Shown here piece after piece: positions 33,039 through 42,101 of a stretch of DNA of 55,005 nucleotides. This stretch comes from Aequorivita sp. (lineage in GTDB: Bacteria > Bacteroidota > Bacteroidia > Flavobacteriales > Flavobacteriaceae). Below the pieces are notes generated by a model. The model was not told the origin of the DNA and searched no databases. It worked only from the letters and a program-made list of their open reading frames with translations. The stretch covers positions 1-55,005 of the forward strand of contig JAPKFY010000005.1 in NCBI GenBank assembly GCA_026646335.1, written 5' to 3'. A program made the position numbers and the translations under genes. Position 1 is the stretch's first letter, and each line of letters starts with the position of its first letter.

Positions 33039-34100
33039 ATGGAAAAGCTTTTTCAATACCCACTTTTTCTTTTCTTATTTTATATTACTTTTTCATTTTC
33101 CCAAACCGAAAAAGAATATAAAGTAAACACGATTGCCTTTTACAACCTTGAAAATCTTTTTGACTACGAAAACGACTCCATTACTTTTGACGATGACCGT
33201 ACTCCCGAGGGCAAAGATCATTGGACGAAGGAAACTTACGAGGCCAAACTGATGAATATGGCAAAGGTGATTTCTGAGATTGGAGAAGACATTACAAGCA
33301 CTTCTCCAGCTTTGATAGGCGTAAGCGAAATAGAAAACCGTCGCGTACTAGAAGATCTTCTTAATCAAGAAACATTGGTAAACAAAGATTATGGCATTGT
33401 ACATTTTGACAGCCCAGACCGTCGCGGTATTGATGTGGCTCTACTTTACCAAAAGAAACTCTTCACACCCACAAATTATAAAGCTTATGAGTTAATAATT
33501 TATGACGATCAAGATCGCAGCAAGCGCGTCTATACACGTGACCAACTATTGGTTAGCGGTATGTTGGACGGCGAAAAGATTAATGTAATTGTTAATCATT
33601 GGCCTTCCCGAAGCGGCGGCGAAGAAAGAAGTCGTCCAAAACGCATAAAGGCAGCCGAACTGAACAAGCATATAATGGATTCATTGTTCAGTGAAGACCC
33701 GTACGCAAAAATTATAACCATGGGCGATTTGAATGACGATCCCGTAAGCCCAAGCATAAAGGATGTACTGAAAACCAAGGGCAAAAGAGAAAACATGAAG
33801 GTGAAAGAACTATACAACCCAATGGAAGATATGTACAAGAAGGGAATGGGCACACTGGCCTACCGTGATGCATGGAACCTTTTTGACCAAATAATAATAT
33901 CTGCGGAGTTGACCAAAAAGGATTATACTTCCTATCGTTTTTATAAAGCTGGAATCTTTAATAAAAACTACCTGGCCACACCGCGAGGGCAATACAAAGG
34001 CTATCCGTTCCGAAGTTTTGTGAATGGCTATACGGGAGGCTACAGCGATCACTTTCCAGTCTATATTTATTTGATAAAGGAGAAGGTTTCGGAAAATTGA
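33039..34100 (+). CDS. secreted endonuclease/exonuclease/phosphatase family protein
   Basis: A 353-residue protein of the EEP superfamily with a signal peptide (cleavage near SFSQ, residue 23). Motifs seen are AFYNLENLFD (metal-binding Asn and Glu), GVSEIENR (catalytic Glu), RRGIDVALLY, NVIVNHWPSRSGGEE (His/Asn), GDLNDDP (Asp/Asn) and YSDHFPV (final Asp-His pair). Family members cleave DNA, RNA or phosphoesters with magnesium. Being exported, it probably acts on extracellular DNA or phosphoesters. The ATG at 33039 starts the signal peptide. It is divergent from the TonB receptor/DUF5689 operon and convergent with the four-TM gene. Confidence 0.9.
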   Translation: MEKLFQYPLFLFLFYITFSFSQTEKEYKVNTIAFYNLENLFDYENDSITFDDDRTPEGKDHWTKETYEAKLMNMAKVISEIGEDITSTSPALIGVSEIENRRVLEDLLNQETLVNKDYGIVHFDSPDRRGIDVALLYQKKLFTPTNYKAYELIIYDDQDRSKRVYTRDQLLVSGMLDGEKINVIVNHWPSRSGGEERSRPKRIKAAELNKHIMDSLFSEDPYAKIITMGDLNDDPVSPSIKDVLKTKGKRENMKVKELYNPMEDMYKKGMGTLAYRDAWNLFDQIIISAELTKKDYTSYRFYKAGIFNKNYLATPRGQYKGYPFRSFVNGYTGGYSDHFPVYIYLIKEKVSEN

Positions 34101-34115
34101 ACTAATGTCAAAAAA

Positions 34116-34153
34116 ATAATGTAGGTGCACGATTACTCATGCACCTACATTAT
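34116..34153. terminator. terminator between the nuclease gene and the four-TM gene
   Basis: ATAATGTAGGTGCA (34116-34129) and TGCACCTACATTAT (34140-34153) form a perfect 14-base-pair stem with a 10-base loop. The A run on the left reads as a T tract on the minus strand, so it best ends the minus-strand gene, and may serve both. Confidence 0.8.
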
Positions 34154-34193
34154 AATTGTTATTCCGTGAAAATATATTCACAGCTTTTTATCA

Positions 34194-34637
34194 CTAGTTA
34201 AGCCATTGACTCCAAGGAATCCTGCTCAGCATCAATACCAATGCAATGGTATAGAATATTGCCAAGGTTTTGAACTTGCCGTTTGAGAGTAGTTTCTTTT
34301 TGTGTTTTGAATAGCCAATTGTTATAAAGATTACTGTCAAAATCATTACGAAAGGGTGCTCTACTGCATAAAGCCTGAATTCTGAATTCTTCATTACTTC
34401 CCCCATCCCTAAGGTGGTGATGTTTTGTAAACCTAATGGCGAAACAAAATAGAGAACCAGTCCAATGAGAAGCTGAATGTGTGTTACAATAAGTGCGAAT
34501 AGTGAAATTCTAAAATCTTTTGCGCCGTATTCCCTTTTTGAGAAAAGCCCCGCAAGCGCATTGAATGTTGCGAGCAAAACAATCAAAAGAACCAAATATG
34601 CCCAATAGGAGTGAATGAATTGTAAAGAAGTAACCAT
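34194..34637 (-). CDS. conserved four-TM membrane protein
   Basis: A 147-residue integral membrane protein with four hydrophobic segments at about 10-30, 44-66, 91-110 and 124-140. Histidines His9, His53 and His94 lie in or at the ends of helices, a spacing compatible with haem binding as in small cytochrome-b-like proteins. Homologues in flavobacteria are sometimes labelled cytochrome b or, wrongly, ribosomal protein L27. The function is unknown. It is a single-gene unit between two terminators. Confidence 0.7.
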   Translation of the reverse strand: MVTSLQFIHSYWAYLVLLIVLLATFNALAGLFSKREYGAKDFRISLFALIVTHIQLLIGLVLYFVSPLGLQNITTLGMGEVMKNSEFRLYAVEHPFVMILTVIFITIGYSKHKKKLLSNGKFKTLAIFYTIALVLMLSRIPWSQWLN

Positions 34638-34683
34638 AGTGTTTATTTTTTATAAGTGTTCCAAAGATAAGATTAATAAATAA

Positions 34684-34715
34684 AAAAATTGCCCCAAACT
34701 TTTGGGGCAATTTTT
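34684..34715 (-). terminator. terminator of the second TonB receptor gene
   Basis: AAAAATTGCCCCAAA and TTTGGGGCAATTTTT form a long stem with a very small loop; on the minus strand the hairpin runs into a T tract. It lies 18 bases after the receptor stop codon. Confidence 0.85.
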
Positions 34716-34733
34716 AAAACAATAGCAGGTTTA

Positions 34734-37367
34734 TTAGAAATCGTAACGAAGACTTGCATTCCAAGTTCTTCCGTTACCGTAATAGTAGCCGAAAGAATCT
34801 TTTTGGCCTAAATACATCTCGTTTGTTGCGTTGTAACAGTTTGCCCTAACTGTAAAGTTATTACCTCCAAAGTCAAATTTGTAAGTAATACCAGCGTCTA
34901 AAACACTGTATGCCGGCAAGCGCTCTGCTTGATAAACAACACCGGCCTGAGCTGCATCAACCACATCTTCTGCGTCAACAAAGCCATAAAGATCTGTATA
35001 GATGTTGTAATCTGCATCTACGCTCAAACCTCCAAAAATGTTGTAATTGAAACCAAATCCAAAGGAAGTCTGTGGCGCATTGCCCACTTTGGTGCCGTTA
35101 AGGTCTACCGTTCCTTCTTCTAACAATACATTGGTTTCATCTTCTCGGGTTTGATATGGAGTTTCCCCGTCATATTTCCAGTTGCCGATGCTTCCAAAAG
35201 CTCTAAGCATAAACGCGCTTGAGTATCTATATTTCCCTTCAAATTCAAATCCTTTGTGAACTTGAGTAATATCAGTAAATCTTTGGTAACGATCTACCTG
35301 CTCAATAGGGTTTGAAGAAGTTGGATCGGCATCAATTATGCCTCCAGAAAGAAAACGGTTACCCCAGCTGGTGTAGTAACCATTCAAATCTAAACTAAAT
35401 GCTCCCGCGCGAAGTCTATACCCAACTTCAACACCTAATATTTCCTCGTTGTCAATTTCGTTTTCTCCTTCTAGAATATAGTTTGAGTTTCTGATATCAG
35501 AGAAAATATTGTCCAAGAAAGGTTGTCTCGAATAGTATCCAGCGTTTGCAAAAATGGTATTATTCTCAATAAAAGTATAACCCATTCCTCCTTTAACGTT
35601 GTAGCCCAATTTGTTTACTTTCTCAGATTTTCCAAGACCGTTAACCCCTTCAATTTCTGATCCTTCAGCTCGGCCTTCTCTTTGGTAGCTTTGGGTTGAA
35701 AGAGCTCCTTGTACAAAGGCAGAAAACTGGTCTGTTTTGTATTCAGCCTGTCCAAAACCACCGATGTAATTAATGTTTTCTGAATAGTCATAGTTGAAAC
35801 GTTGGCCCTCGTCTGCAGAACTGAACAATGCCGCCCAAGGATTTGCTTCAAAAGTATCGCTAATTACGTAATCCCCATCTCTTGCATCACCATATCCACG
35901 ATTGTCTGCATAGCCTTGAAGCCCCAAAAGGTCATTCATTTGATACCAGTGGCTTCCTTTGTAGAAACGAGTATCAACACCAATATTTACTGTAAAATTA
36001 TCGCTTACGCTGCTTTCAAGATTCGAAAGAAAACCGTACCAGTTGTGGTTGTTTACTGACATTCTTCTAACAAGTGAACCTTGACCGAAGCTACCGATTC
36101 CGTTTTCAGCGCCAGCAATGTTGTTTTCTTCAATAGCATCAAAGTCAACTTCGCCGTGGCTATCTCGAATTATATTTCTTGAACTTCCGGCAGGCCCTGT
36201 TCCTCCACCGCGACCCCATGAGGCATAAAGCACAGAAGACAGGCTTGTTTTATCGCTAATATTCCAGTCCCAGTTAAGGTTTGCTATAGGCTTGTGATAA
36301 TAGTTTCTTCTAAAGGTGAATCTTTCACCATTGTAAAATCCAGAATTTGCGTTGTAGCGTTTGCCATAAAGATCATAATCTTCCAATGAATCTGAGAAGT
36401 TCTGGTCGTGCCATTGCGGTGCTCCAGTTAACAAGAAGTTGAAGGCGTGCTTGTCATTAGGAACATAGCCTATCCCAACAAAATAGTTTTGGCCCTGACC
36501 GGCTGTTCCGTCTGAATATTTTCTATGTGCTTGCCAATGGTCCAGCAAAAAGCTATAGGCCCATTTTCCTTTAAGACCAGAGTCATAACTTAGTGTTCCT
36601 TTGAAATAGCTATCGTTACCTGTCATAAAACGTGCAAAACCCCCTTCTTTTCTTCCAGCGGCACGAGACACGATGTTTACAGTTCCCCCAACTGAAGAAA
36701 TGGCCAATTTTGAGGAACCCAAACCACGCTGAACCTGTACTGCGTTTGCAACGTCAGACATACCAGACCAGTTGGACCAATACATTCTTCCGTCTTCCAT
36801 TCCGTTGATTGGTTGTCCGTTCAAAAGGAAGGCAGTATTTGTTTGGTCAAAACCACGCAAGAACATCTGTGAATCCCCAAAACCTCCAGCTTGGTTAGAA
36901 ACATAGACACTCGGGGTGCTTTTTACAGCCTCTGGAAATTCTACGTTACCAATAGCCTTCGCTTGAATTTCAGCAGAAGTAATGGTTGATACGGCAATAG
37001 GAGTTTGGCGGTCTCTCGCCAAATCTATAATTCCTTTCCCTACTATCACAACTTCTTCAAGAGCATCAGAATCTACTGTAATTTTTATTGTGCCCAAGTT
37101 TGCAGTTCCATTCGCAATTTTGAATGGTACTTTTTCAATTGTGTACCCAATGTATGAAATGGTAAGTGTACCCGTTTTGGCGGAAGTTGTCAATGTGAAG
37201 TTTCCGTCAAAATCGGTAATGGCGCCATTAGTCGTGCCAGTTTCAACCACATTGGCTCCTGCCAAAGGGTCGTTTGATTCAGAATCGATTACTGTTCCAG
37301 TAACCGTTGCTTGTGAAAAAGCGGCAAAACCGCCCAGTAAAAAAACAAGAAGTAAAAGTTTTCTCAT
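34734..37367 (-). CDS. TonB-dependent receptor with carboxypeptidase-regulatory-like domain
   Basis: An outer-membrane receptor of 877 residues. After the signal peptide (LLGGFAAFSQ) come the regulatory-like domain (VTGTVIDSESNDPLAGANV, TDFDGNFTL), the plug (DRQTPIAVSTIT, MFLRGFDQTNTAFLLNGQP, NGMEDGRMYWSNW) and the barrel ending NASLRYDF, with the terminal Phe expected for barrel insertion. The start at 37367 is preferred over one 33 bases upstream because it begins the signal peptide. No SusD-like gene accompanies it, so the substrate cannot be guessed; SusC-like polysaccharide import is unlikely. It has the best promoter in the window and its own terminator. Confidence 0.92.
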   Translation of the reverse strand: MRKLLLLVFLLGGFAAFSQATVTGTVIDSESNDPLAGANVVETGTTNGAITDFDGNFTLTTSAKTGTLTISYIGYTIEKVPFKIANGTANLGTIKITVDSDALEEVVIVGKGIIDLARDRQTPIAVSTITSAEIQAKAIGNVEFPEAVKSTPSVYVSNQAGGFGDSQMFLRGFDQTNTAFLLNGQPINGMEDGRMYWSNWSGMSDVANAVQVQRGLGSSKLAISSVGGTVNIVSRAAGRKEGGFARFMTGNDSYFKGTLSYDSGLKGKWAYSFLLDHWQAHRKYSDGTAGQGQNYFVGIGYVPNDKHAFNFLLTGAPQWHDQNFSDSLEDYDLYGKRYNANSGFYNGERFTFRRNYYHKPIANLNWDWNISDKTSLSSVLYASWGRGGGTGPAGSSRNIIRDSHGEVDFDAIEENNIAGAENGIGSFGQGSLVRRMSVNNHNWYGFLSNLESSVSDNFTVNIGVDTRFYKGSHWYQMNDLLGLQGYADNRGYGDARDGDYVISDTFEANPWAALFSSADEGQRFNYDYSENINYIGGFGQAEYKTDQFSAFVQGALSTQSYQREGRAEGSEIEGVNGLGKSEKVNKLGYNVKGGMGYTFIENNTIFANAGYYSRQPFLDNIFSDIRNSNYILEGENEIDNEEILGVEVGYRLRAGAFSLDLNGYYTSWGNRFLSGGIIDADPTSSNPIEQVDRYQRFTDITQVHKGFEFEGKYRYSSAFMLRAFGSIGNWKYDGETPYQTREDETNVLLEEGTVDLNGTKVGNAPQTSFGFGFNYNIFGGLSVDADYNIYTDLYGFVDAEDVVDAAQAGVVYQAERLPAYSVLDAGITYKFDFGGNNFTVRANCYNATNEMYLGQKDSFGYYYGNGRTWNASLRYDF

Positions 37368-37397
37368 GAATTTAAATTTTAGGTTTAAAAATTTCGG

Positions 37398-37429
37398 CAA
37401 AAGTACAATCCTAGATAGGTTATAACCAA
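37398..37429 (-). promoter_or_regulatory. promoter with -33 TTG and -7 TACTTTTG
   Basis: On the minus strand TTG (37427-37429), a 21-base spacer and TACTTTTG (37398-37405) match the Bacteroidota consensus TTG/TAnnTTTG, 30 bases before the receptor start codon. Confidence 0.6.
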
Positions 37430-37513
37430 TAAAATCAGTTAATAAATCTAAATAAAATTACTCTTGAATAAAGATAAAATTTAATGCCTAAAACCTTGAA
37501 AAATCGAATGTTA

Positions 37514-37534
37514 GTTAATAACAAGGTTATTAAC
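37514..37534. promoter_or_regulatory. perfect inverted repeat GTTAATAAC-AAG-GTTATTAAC
   Basis: Nine-base arms, perfect, with a 3-base centre, lying about 85 bases upstream of the receptor's -33 element and 20 bases after the M23 stop codon. It has no T tract, so an operator is as likely as a terminator. Confidence 0.4.
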
Positions 37535-37554
37535 ATAACCGATTGTTGAAAAGT

Positions 37555-38778
37555 TTAAAATGAAATACAATCCAATTGTTCCTTCATGAAAAGCATATTT
37601 GCAAAATATTCTTCGTGCAATTCTTTGGGAAGGGGTTGGGAAAAAGGTGTGTCTTCTTTAAATGGATCTACTTCTTTTCCATTTTTCCAGAAGCGATAGC
37701 ACACGTGTGGTCCGCTGGTGTTTCCGGTCATGCCTATCCAGCCTATTACATCTCCCTGGCTTACGTGATTTCCCACTTTAACGTTTCGGGCTTTCATGTG
37801 AAGATATTGGGTTTCGTAGGTGCCGCTATGTTGTATTTTAACGTAGTTTCCATTACCTCCTCTGTGTTCTGATTTGGTCACCACGCCATCTGCTGTCGCC
37901 AAGATGGGTGTTCCCACAGGTGCTGCAAAGTCTGTCCCTCGGTGTGGGCGAAGTTTGAACCCGTAATATTTTATGCGTCTGTTTAGGTTGTATCGGGAAG
38001 AAATTCTACTAAATTGAACGGGAGCTTTTAAGAAGGCGCGTTTTAAGTTGTTGGCCTGCTCGTCGTAATAACCAGAAATTTTCACCAAAGAATCCGAAGA
38101 AAATTTAAAGGCGTAAAGTGGTTTGCCACGATGCTCAAAATAGGCCGCCTTTATTTCCTTCAATCCTCCAGGAATAGTATCGTCTATAAATTTTTCAGTG
38201 TAAATTACCTTAAAACGATCCCCTGGCTGTAGTTTAAAAAAGTTGATGGTCCAGGCATAGATATTTGCTAATTGATCAGTCATATAAGGACTTAGATTCT
38301 GCTCCTCCATAGTTGCCGAAAGCGAACTGGTAATAACCCCCGAGGCTTCTCTGTCTTCATACCGAACAGGCTTTTGACTATTGAAAATGGAAAGCGTATC
38401 CCTAAAATCCACGACGGCGAAGTCAACATTATTGGTTTCATAAATAAAAACCTGGGTTATGTTCAGTGAATCTTTGGAATTAAGCAGCACATAAGGTTTT
38501 CCTACTCCAATTTTCCGAACATCAAAACTGTCGCGGAATTTGGTGGCCACCTCCATGATTTTTTCCTGTGAAACGCCATTAGCGAAAAGAATATCGCCAA
38601 AAGTATCGCCTTTTCGAATGGTATCCCGAATTACATTAAAATCATTTAAAACATAACCATATTGCTCAATTATTTTTTCTTCGGCTGCGATATTGGCATC
38701 AGCCAAATCTTCTTTCTTATTTTCACAAGCGGTGGTAAGTAGGGTAAGCGATAATGCGATTAAAATAAAATTTTTCAA
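37555..38778 (-). CDS. M23 (LytM-type) peptidase, lipoprotein-like, with His-to-Cys change
   Basis: A 407-residue exported protein with a lipobox-like TTAC at residue 18. After an N-terminal LysM/OapA-like region (RKGDTFGDILFANGVS) comes an M23 domain at about 265-370. The first zinc pair is His279 and Asp283 (PHRGTD), and YLHM gives His327. The usual HxH motif is GPHVCYRF, so the second His, normally a zinc ligand, is Cys360. It may still bind zinc or may make the protein a non-catalytic regulator of peptidoglycan hydrolysis; I recall similar sequences in other flavobacteria. It follows the DUF3108 gene by 27 bases on the same strand. Confidence 0.88.
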   Translation of the reverse strand: MKNFILIALSLTLLTTACENKKEDLADANIAAEEKIIEQYGYVLNDFNVIRDTIRKGDTFGDILFANGVSQEKIMEVATKFRDSFDVRKIGVGKPYVLLNSKDSLNITQVFIYETNNVDFAVVDFRDTLSIFNSQKPVRYEDREASGVITSSLSATMEEQNLSPYMTDQLANIYAWTINFFKLQPGDRFKVIYTEKFIDDTIPGGLKEIKAAYFEHRGKPLYAFKFSSDSLVKISGYYDEQANNLKRAFLKAPVQFSRISSRYNLNRRIKYYGFKLRPHRGTDFAAPVGTPILATADGVVTKSEHRGGNGNYVKIQHSGTYETQYLHMKARNVKVGNHVSQGDVIGWIGMTGNTSGPHVCYRFWKNGKEVDPFKEDTPFSQPLPKELHEEYFANMLFMKEQLDCISF

Positions 38779-38805
38779 TGTTGGGAAGTTTTCAGTATTA
38801 TATTT

Positions 38806-39582
38806 TTATTGTTTTGCCAATATTTTGAAGGAATGTTGCAATCCCTTAAATTCGGTCAATGTCGCTTTTAAAGAGCCCACGGCCAAATCTGCCTTTATCA
38901 GCAATGGTATTTTGTTTTTATCGTCGCTTATCCAGACAGTTAGACTTTCCTTTTCCTTAAAAACACGGCCCGATTGAACGTAAGGTCTAAAAATCAGGGT
39001 GCGAACGCGGCCAAAATTAGTCTCTAAAACTTCTTTTCCAAGGAATTTTAACCTGAATTTGTAATTTTCTTTATCGAAAAACATATTCATCTCCACTACA
39101 TCACCTTCTTTAATGTTTTCGGTGTCCAATTTGTTCCGAAGGTAATAAAACGCCGAAATCATATCCTGCGTTTCTTTAGGGAATGAAAACACAGTAATTT
39201 CATTGTGTTTTTTGTCGTTTACTGTAGCTTTATTGTTGGAATGGTTAAAATCAATTTGAATATCCTTGGTATAACCGCCTTCATCAATTTTCCGGATAAA
39301 GCGATAAGGAATATCTTTTTCCTTGTCTATATAGGATTGGTAATCGTCTTTAACTTTAAAAAACCATTTTGACACCCCCACGGTTTCACCAAATCCGAGC
39401 ACATGGAAAACATCCTTCCCTTTTAAAGTGGCATCCTCAACATTGAGTGTTGCATAGCCCGCAGTCACAAAACCATAATGGACCCTGAATTTGAAAAATT
39501 CACCATCGCCGTAAGCCCTTTCTTGTGCGGAAAGGAAAAAGATATTGCAAAAAAGGAATAAAAGCGTGAACAGCTTTTTCAT
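38806..39582 (-). CDS. DUF3108 family exported protein
   Basis: A 258-residue exported protein: signal peptide ending FLSAQ, then a body that matches DUF3108 (EFFKFRVHYGFVTAGYATLNV at the start, shown in part; VSKWFFKVKDDYQSYID; a C-terminal VWISDDKNKIPLLIKADLAV in part). Such proteins fold as lipid-binding-like beta structures and act in the periplasm; the function is unknown. The ATG at 39582 starts the signal peptide, 66 bases inside a longer frame. It is upstream of the M23 gene in what seems a two-gene operon, suggesting a shared envelope role. Confidence 0.85.
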   Translation of the reverse strand: MKKLFTLLFLFCNIFFLSAQERAYGDGEFFKFRVHYGFVTAGYATLNVEDATLKGKDVFHVLGFGETVGVSKWFFKVKDDYQSYIDKEKDIPYRFIRKIDEGGYTKDIQIDFNHSNNKATVNDKKHNEITVFSFPKETQDMISAFYYLRNKLDTENIKEGDVVEMNMFFDKENYKFRLKFLGKEVLETNFGRVRTLIFRPYVQSGRVFKEKESLTVWISDDKNKIPLLIKADLAVGSLKATLTEFKGLQHSFKILAKQ

Positions 39583-39642
39583 AGATTGAGACTTAGGGAG
39601 TTTATGGGTTTTAAAATTACAACTACCATTCCAAAAAATAAA

Positions 39643-39666
39643 CCCCACCTTCTTAAGACGGTGGGG
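39643..39666 (-). terminator. terminator of the hmgA-hppD operon
   Basis: CCCCACC (39643-39649) and GGTGGGG (39660-39666) form a GC-rich stem with a 10-base loop; read on the minus strand it is followed by TTTATTTTTTG. It lies 19 bases after the hppD stop. Confidence 0.85.
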
Positions 39667-39685
39667 CCTGCATAATGTTACAAGA

Positions 39686-40846
39686 TTATAAGGTTCCTCT
39701 TTGCGCCTGTTCGCGCTCTATGGATTCAAAAAGCGCTTTAAAGTTTCCAGCTCCAAAACCTTTTGCCCCCATACGCTGGATGATTTCAAAAAACAGGGTT
39801 GGCCGGTCTTCCAAAGGTTTCGTGAATATTTGAAGCAAGTAGCCATCTTCATCGGCATCAATCATAATTGAAAGTTTTTTGAGCTCGTTGATGTCTTCTT
39901 TCATCATTTTCATGTGGTCTCCCAAACGTCGTGGAATGTCGTCGTAATAAGCTTCCGGCGGTGGCGGTAAAAATTCTATGCCGCGTTCTTTGAGTTGGCC
40001 CACAGTTTTAATGATATCATCTGTGGCAACAGCTAAATGCTGTACGCCTGAATCTTCATAGAAATCAAGATATTCCTCAATCTGCGATTTTTTTATGCCT
40101 TTTGCCGGTTCATTTATTGGAAATTTGATGCGTCCGTTGCCATTGCTCATCACTTTGCTCATCAAGGCTGAATATTCGGTATGAATTTGCTTGTCGTCAA
40201 AGGAAAGGAAATTCACAAAGCCCATAACGTCTTCATACCATTTTACCCACTTGTTCATTTGGCCCCAGCCCACGTTGCCCACCATGTGGTCAATGTATTT
40301 CAAACCAGTTGGGGTTGGGTTGTAATCACTTTTCCATTCCCTAAAACCCGGAAGGAAAGTTCCCTTATAGTTTTTACGTTCCACAAAGATATGCACGGTT
40401 TCACCGTAAGTGTATATTCCACTGCGCACCACTTCGCCGTGTTCGTCTTTTTCAACGGTTGGTTCCATGTACGGCTTTGCACCGCGTTTGGTGGTTTCTT
40501 CAAAAGCGCTTGTGGCATCATCTACCCATAGGGCAATAACTTTTACGCCATCACCGTGTTTTACAATATGGTCGTTTATTGGCGATTTACTGTTTAAAGG
40601 TGTTGTTAAAACAAGTTTTATTTTGTCCTGCTTAAGTACGTAACTAACAGAATCTCTTGAACCGGTTTCCAAACCTTTATAGGCATATGATTGAAACCCG
40701 AAAGCGGTTTTGTAGAAATGTGCGGACTGTTTTGCATTACCGACATAGAATTCTACATAGTCGGTGCCCAATAGCGGCAAAAAATCTTCTGCTCCCTCAA
40801 ATATTTTTTCCAGTCCATAATCGACTGATTTTACTTCTTTGCTCAT
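39686..40846 (-). CDS. hppD: 4-hydroxyphenylpyruvate dioxygenase
   Basis: HPPD converts 4-hydroxyphenylpyruvate and oxygen to homogentisate and CO2, the second step of tyrosine breakdown. The 386-residue protein has two vicinal-oxygen-chelate domains; iron ligands are seen as His in KYIDHMVGNV, His in SGVQHLAVATDD and Glu in LFFEIIQRMG. The C-terminal helix GFGAGNFKALFESIEREQ, which gates the active site, is intact. It lies downstream of hmgA, whose product uses homogentisate, with a 96-base gap holding a decayed heptamer array. The operon ends at the terminator 39643-39666. Confidence 0.96.
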   Translation of the reverse strand: MSKEVKSVDYGLEKIFEGAEDFLPLLGTDYVEFYVGNAKQSAHFYKTAFGFQSYAYKGLETGSRDSVSYVLKQDKIKLVLTTPLNSKSPINDHIVKHGDGVKVIALWVDDATSAFEETTKRGAKPYMEPTVEKDEHGEVVRSGIYTYGETVHIFVERKNYKGTFLPGFREWKSDYNPTPTGLKYIDHMVGNVGWGQMNKWVKWYEDVMGFVNFLSFDDKQIHTEYSALMSKVMSNGNGRIKFPINEPAKGIKKSQIEEYLDFYEDSGVQHLAVATDDIIKTVGQLKERGIEFLPPPPEAYYDDIPRRLGDHMKMMKEDINELKKLSIMIDADEDGYLLQIFTKPLEDRPTLFFEIIQRMGAKGFGAGNFKALFESIEREQAQRGTL

Positions 40847-40910
40847 AATTTAAATATTGTATCTATTAAATTTTAATCGAACAGAGAACTCAAAGTTTAT
40901 ACTTATGGTA

Positions 40911-40934
40911 ACTGCTCACTGCAACTGCTTACTG
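40911..40934. repeat. degenerate heptamer array, consensus ACTGCTN
   Basis: ACTGCTC, ACTGCA, ACTGCTT, ACTG: units of 7, 6, 7 and 4 bases in the gap between hmgA and hppD, starting 9 bases after the hmgA stop on the minus strand. Confidence 0.4.
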
Positions 40935-40942
40935 AATGTTTT

Positions 40943-42100
40943 TTATTCAAGCCAACTTTGGTAATACGTTCCATCCGACAGTTTCATTCCGTCTTCGGTA
41001 ACCTGTAATGGTTTAAAAGTATCTACCATTACGGCAAGTTCGTCTGTTTTTATTTTGCCAATACTTCTTTCCGCAGCGCCCGGGTGTGGCCCGTGAACTA
41101 TTCCGGCAGGGTGGAGCGTTATCTGCCCAGCTTCAATATCGTTTCGGCTCATAAAGTCGCCATCTACATAATACAATACTTCATCACTGTCAATATTGCT
41201 GTGGTTGTATGGGGCGGGAATACTGTCCGGATGGTAGTCATAAAGGCGTGGCACAAAACTGCAAATAACCATGGCATCGGTCTCAAAAGTTTGATGCACT
41301 GGTGGCGGCTGGTGGATGCGGCCCGTTATGGGTTCAAAATCGTGGATGGAGAAGGCATACGGAAAGTTGTAACCGTCATAGCCTACCACATCAAAAGGGT
41401 GTGTGGCATAGACCATTTCAAAAATATCGTCTTTCCTTTTCACTTTTACCAAAAACTCCCCTTTTTTGTTGTGGGTCTCCAGTTCTTGCGGCTTGCGGAT
41501 ATCTCGTTCACAATAAGGCGAATGTTCCAATAACTGTCCAAACCAGTTTCTATAGCGTTTTGGGGTGTAAATTGGTCTTCGCGATTCAACAATAAAAAGC
41601 CGGTTATCCTCTGTGTCAAAATCTATTTGATAAATGATTCCACGGGGAACCAATAGATAGTCACCGTATTTAAAATCGAGATTCCCTAAAAAAGTCCGCA
41701 ATTTTCCAGTGCCTTTATGGATGAAAATAAGTTCATCGGCATCTGTGTTTTTATAAAAATAATCTTTTAATGATTTTTGGGGTGCAGCCAGGATAATACT
41801 GCAATCGCTATTGGTAAGTACCGTTTTTCGACTGTCCAAATAGTCTTTTTCAGGTTTTACATCAAATCCTTTAAGGCGAAGCGAATGTAAATTGTTCGAT
41901 TTTACAATCTTTGGAGCCACGCTGTATTGTTTCTTGATTTCCTTTACCTGCGTGGGACGGTTTTCGTGGTAAATATTGCAGTACATTCCATCAAAACCAA
42001 CGGTTCCAAAAAGCTGTTCTGAATATAGACTACCGTCTGGTTTGCGGAATTGGGTATGGCGTTTGGGCGGTATTTTGCCCAGTTTGTGATAGAAAGGCAT
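40943..42100 (-). CDS. hmgA: homogentisate 1,2-dioxygenase
   Basis: This iron enzyme opens the ring of homogentisate to maleylacetoacetate in tyrosine and phenylalanine breakdown. The 385-residue protein matches the shorter bacterial form: RKPDGSLYSEQLFGTVGF at the start, the cupin-like middle YGDYLLVPRGIIYQID, and the iron-binding region PPPVHQTFETDAMVIC and LHPAGIVHGPHPGAAERS. It is the first gene of the hmgA-hppD operon. Maleylacetoacetate isomerase and fumarylacetoacetase are not in the window. Confidence 0.95.
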   Translation of the reverse strand: MPFYHKLGKIPPKRHTQFRKPDGSLYSEQLFGTVGFDGMYCNIYHENRPTQVKEIKKQYSVAPKIVKSNNLHSLRLKGFDVKPEKDYLDSRKTVLTNSDCSIILAAPQKSLKDYFYKNTDADELIFIHKGTGKLRTFLGNLDFKYGDYLLVPRGIIYQIDFDTEDNRLFIVESRRPIYTPKRYRNWFGQLLEHSPYCERDIRKPQELETHNKKGEFLVKVKRKDDIFEMVYATHPFDVVGYDGYNFPYAFSIHDFEPITGRIHQPPPVHQTFETDAMVICSFVPRLYDYHPDSIPAPYNHSNIDSDEVLYYVDGDFMSRNDIEAGQITLHPAGIVHGPHPGAAERSIGKIKTDELAVMVDTFKPLQVTEDGMKLSDGTYYQSWLE

Positions 42101-42101
42101 C

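Noticed and set aside
34194..34637. Ribosomal protein L27
   Set aside because: Some homologues carry this name, but the protein is a four-TM membrane protein with no L27 sequence features.
34734..37367. SusC/SusD polysaccharide utilisation locus
   Set aside because: There is no SusD-like gene or glycoside hydrolase cluster beside the receptor.
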